This document shows, in pieces, positions 60,387 to 61,560 of a DNA stretch of 61,560 nucleotides. The translations under genes and the position numbers were made by a program. The notes beneath the pieces are model-generated. The model did not search any database. It was not told the origin of the DNA and was given only the letters and a program-made list of their open reading frames with translations. Every line of letters starts with the position of its first letter. The stretch's first letter is position 1. The DNA is from Fidelibacterota bacterium (GTDB lineage Bacteria; Fidelibacterota; Marinisomatia; Marinisomatales; TCS55): NCBI GenBank assembly GCA_002730315.1, contig PBZW01000066.1:1-61560 (forward strand). Reading direction: 5' to 3'.

Positions 60387-61560
60387 GTGAAGAATCTACA
60401 ATTGACAGCATTGCTCTGCACTTTTCTAATATTAATTTCGTGCACAAATAATCATATGAATATAAAAAACACTCAATTATCCTATGGCGCCTTTGTTTCT
60501 AACAACAACACTACTTTTAAAATTCATGCTCCGAAAACAACACATGCATATTTGGTCATTTTCAATTTACCGGAAGATGAAACCGGTGTAGAGTATGAAA
60601 TGACAAAACAAAATAACGGTGATTTTACGATTGAATCACATGATGCTGGTGTTGGAACGATATATGGTTTTCGCCTGGAAGGACCATTGAATGATCCCAA
60701 CTTGATAATTGCCGATCCGTATTCCAAAGCAGCCATCACCCAAAATTCCATGCATCATGTAGCTAAATCATTGGTTGTAGATGATACCTATGATTGGGAA
60801 GATGATACCTGGATCCAGATCGATCCCCGTGATCTGGTAATTTATGAAATGCATGTCCGGGATATGACAGCCCACCCTACATCCACAGCAAACCAAAAAG
60901 GTACGTATGCCGGGTTGATTGAAGCGGGCCAAAATGGAGGTATAGAGCATATCAAGGCCATGGGTGTTAACACTGTTCAGATTTTGCCCATTCAAGACTT
61001 TGCCAATTTTGAAGTACCATTTAAGGATAACAAAGCACCCATATATAATGATTGGAATCCATATGGGCGCAATCACTGGGGCTATATGACTACCTTCTTC
61101 TTTGCGCCTGAATCTTACTACGCCAGTGATGGAACGGATATCCCTGGGTCTTGGAATGGTAGAGACGGTAGGTCGATAAATGAAATCAAGGACATGGTCA
61201 AAGCTTTCCATAAAAAAGATATCGCTGTGATTATGGATGTGGTATATAACCATGTATCCAACTTTGACTGGCATCCTCTGAAATATATTGACAGGGAAAT
61301 GTATTTCAGACTCGATAAAGATGGAGACTACATAACTCGTAGCGGCTGTGGCAATGATACTCGTTCGGAACATCCCAAAATGCGGCAATTGATATTGGAA
61401 AGCGTTAAATACTGGATGACAGCATACCACGTGGATGGTTTCCGTTTTGATCTTGGCAATTTGATTGACGCTGAAACAAGACAGCTTATAATTGATGAAT
61501 TAAAAGCCATCAATCCTCATGTCATCCTCTTGGCCGAACCCTGGGGAAATGGCTATGATC
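60387..61560 (+). CDS. GH13 debranching-type alpha-glucan hydrolase lipoprotein (runs off window)
   Basis: The frame is open from 60381 to the window end. I choose GTG 60387 because it gives a good lipoprotein signal (MKNLQLTALLCTFLILIS followed by Cys19). No ATG gives a signal peptide. A CBM48-like N-terminal domain (residues 28-130) precedes the alpha-amylase barrel, with YEMHVRDMT typical of pullulanase/debranching enzymes, region I DVVYNHV (Asp284), region II DGFRFDLG (nucleophile Asp355) and region III LLAEPW (acid Glu384). The region III Pro differs from the GEGW of classic type I pullulanase, so substrate range is open. It is probably a surface-anchored starch or glycogen debrancher. 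The remaining C-terminus is outside the window. Confidence 0.8.
   Translation, partial: MKNLQLTALLCTFLILISCTNNHMNIKNTQLSYGAFVSNNNTTFKIHAPKTTHAYLVIFNLPEDETGVEYEMTKQNNGDFTIESHDAGVGTIYGFRLEGPLNDPNLIIADPYSKAAITQNSMHHVAKSLVVDDTYDWEDDTWIQIDPRDLVIYEMHVRDMTAHPTSTANQKGTYAGLIEAGQNGGIEHIKAMGVNTVQILPIQDFANFEVPFKDNKAPIYNDWNPYGRNHWGYMTTFFFAPESYYASDGTDIPGSWNGRDGRSINEIKDMVKAFHKKDIAVIMDVVYNHVSNFDWHPLKYIDREMYFRLDKDGDYITRSGCGNDTRSEHPKMRQLILESVKYWMTAYHVDGFRFDLGNLIDAETRQLIIDELKAINPHVILLAEPWGNGYD

Overview
The window reads as a chromosomal segment of a Gram-negative, didermic bacterium of the FCB assemblage, most likely a Candidatus Marinimicrobia (SAR406)-type organism. This is inferred from gene content, not from a marker-gene search. 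The evidence is a Kdo/LPS block (kdsB, kdsA, kdsC, lptC, lptB, an LpxH-like hydrolase), proteins ending in type IX secretion (T9SS) sorting tails, DUF4835 and DUF2723 proteins, and a TolB-propeller/outer-membrane-barrel fusion. No rRNA, tRNA, CRISPR array or complete insertion sequence was recognised.

Layout. 1-1.7 kb is an AT-rich accessory-looking patch: the start of a PEP-utilizing enzyme, an IclR regulator, and a tiny truncated reading frame at a probable junction. 1.7-7.2 kb (minus strand) holds a multiheme cytochrome b/c-TPR fusion, a Nudix hydrolase, a Bcp-type peroxiredoxin whose peroxidatic cysteine codon is an in-frame TGA (a probable selenoprotein with a bacterial SECIS hairpin just downstream), and an LTA-synthase-like membrane sulfatase. 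7.3-13 kb carries tgt, radA and a large peptidase-MA/propeller/barrel protein. 13.2-15.8 kb (plus) is an LpxH-like gene overlapping two envelope proteins. 15.9-25.9 kb (minus) contains a T9SS cargo, argF, hflCK, rpoN, and the lptB-lptC-kdsC-kdsA-pyrG-kdsB operon. 26-34 kb (minus) is a MacAB-TolC-like efflux operon with two permeases, continuing from a Yip1 protein and the CCA-adding enzyme. 34-48 kb contains DUF4835, GT2, DUF2723, DUF1844, a methyltransferase, recG, a DUF4139 protein, valS, and a potassium channel with a separate cyclic-nucleotide-binding protein. 48-56 kb is rlmD followed by a deoxynucleoside catabolism module (purine nucleoside phosphorylase, a truncated ALDH, a full ALDH, deoC), divergent from a coupled pair of GAPDH genes, the first of which lacks the catalytic cysteine. 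56-61.6 kb is a carbohydrate/secretion region: an AT-rich GH43 enzyme flanked by direct repeats and a T9SS-tail remnant, a CotH-kinase T9SS protein, and the start of a GH13 lipoprotein.

How genes work together. The deoC product glyceraldehyde-3-phosphate can be taken by the adjacent GAPDH, and acetaldehyde by the ALDH. PyrG makes the CTP that KdsB needs, KdsA/KdsC/KdsB make CMP-Kdo, and LptB/LptC export the resulting LPS. The observations most worth a second look are the selenocysteine peroxiredoxin, the catalytically altered GAPDH co-translated with a normal one, the split ALDH16-like pair, and the repeat-flanked GH43 cassette.
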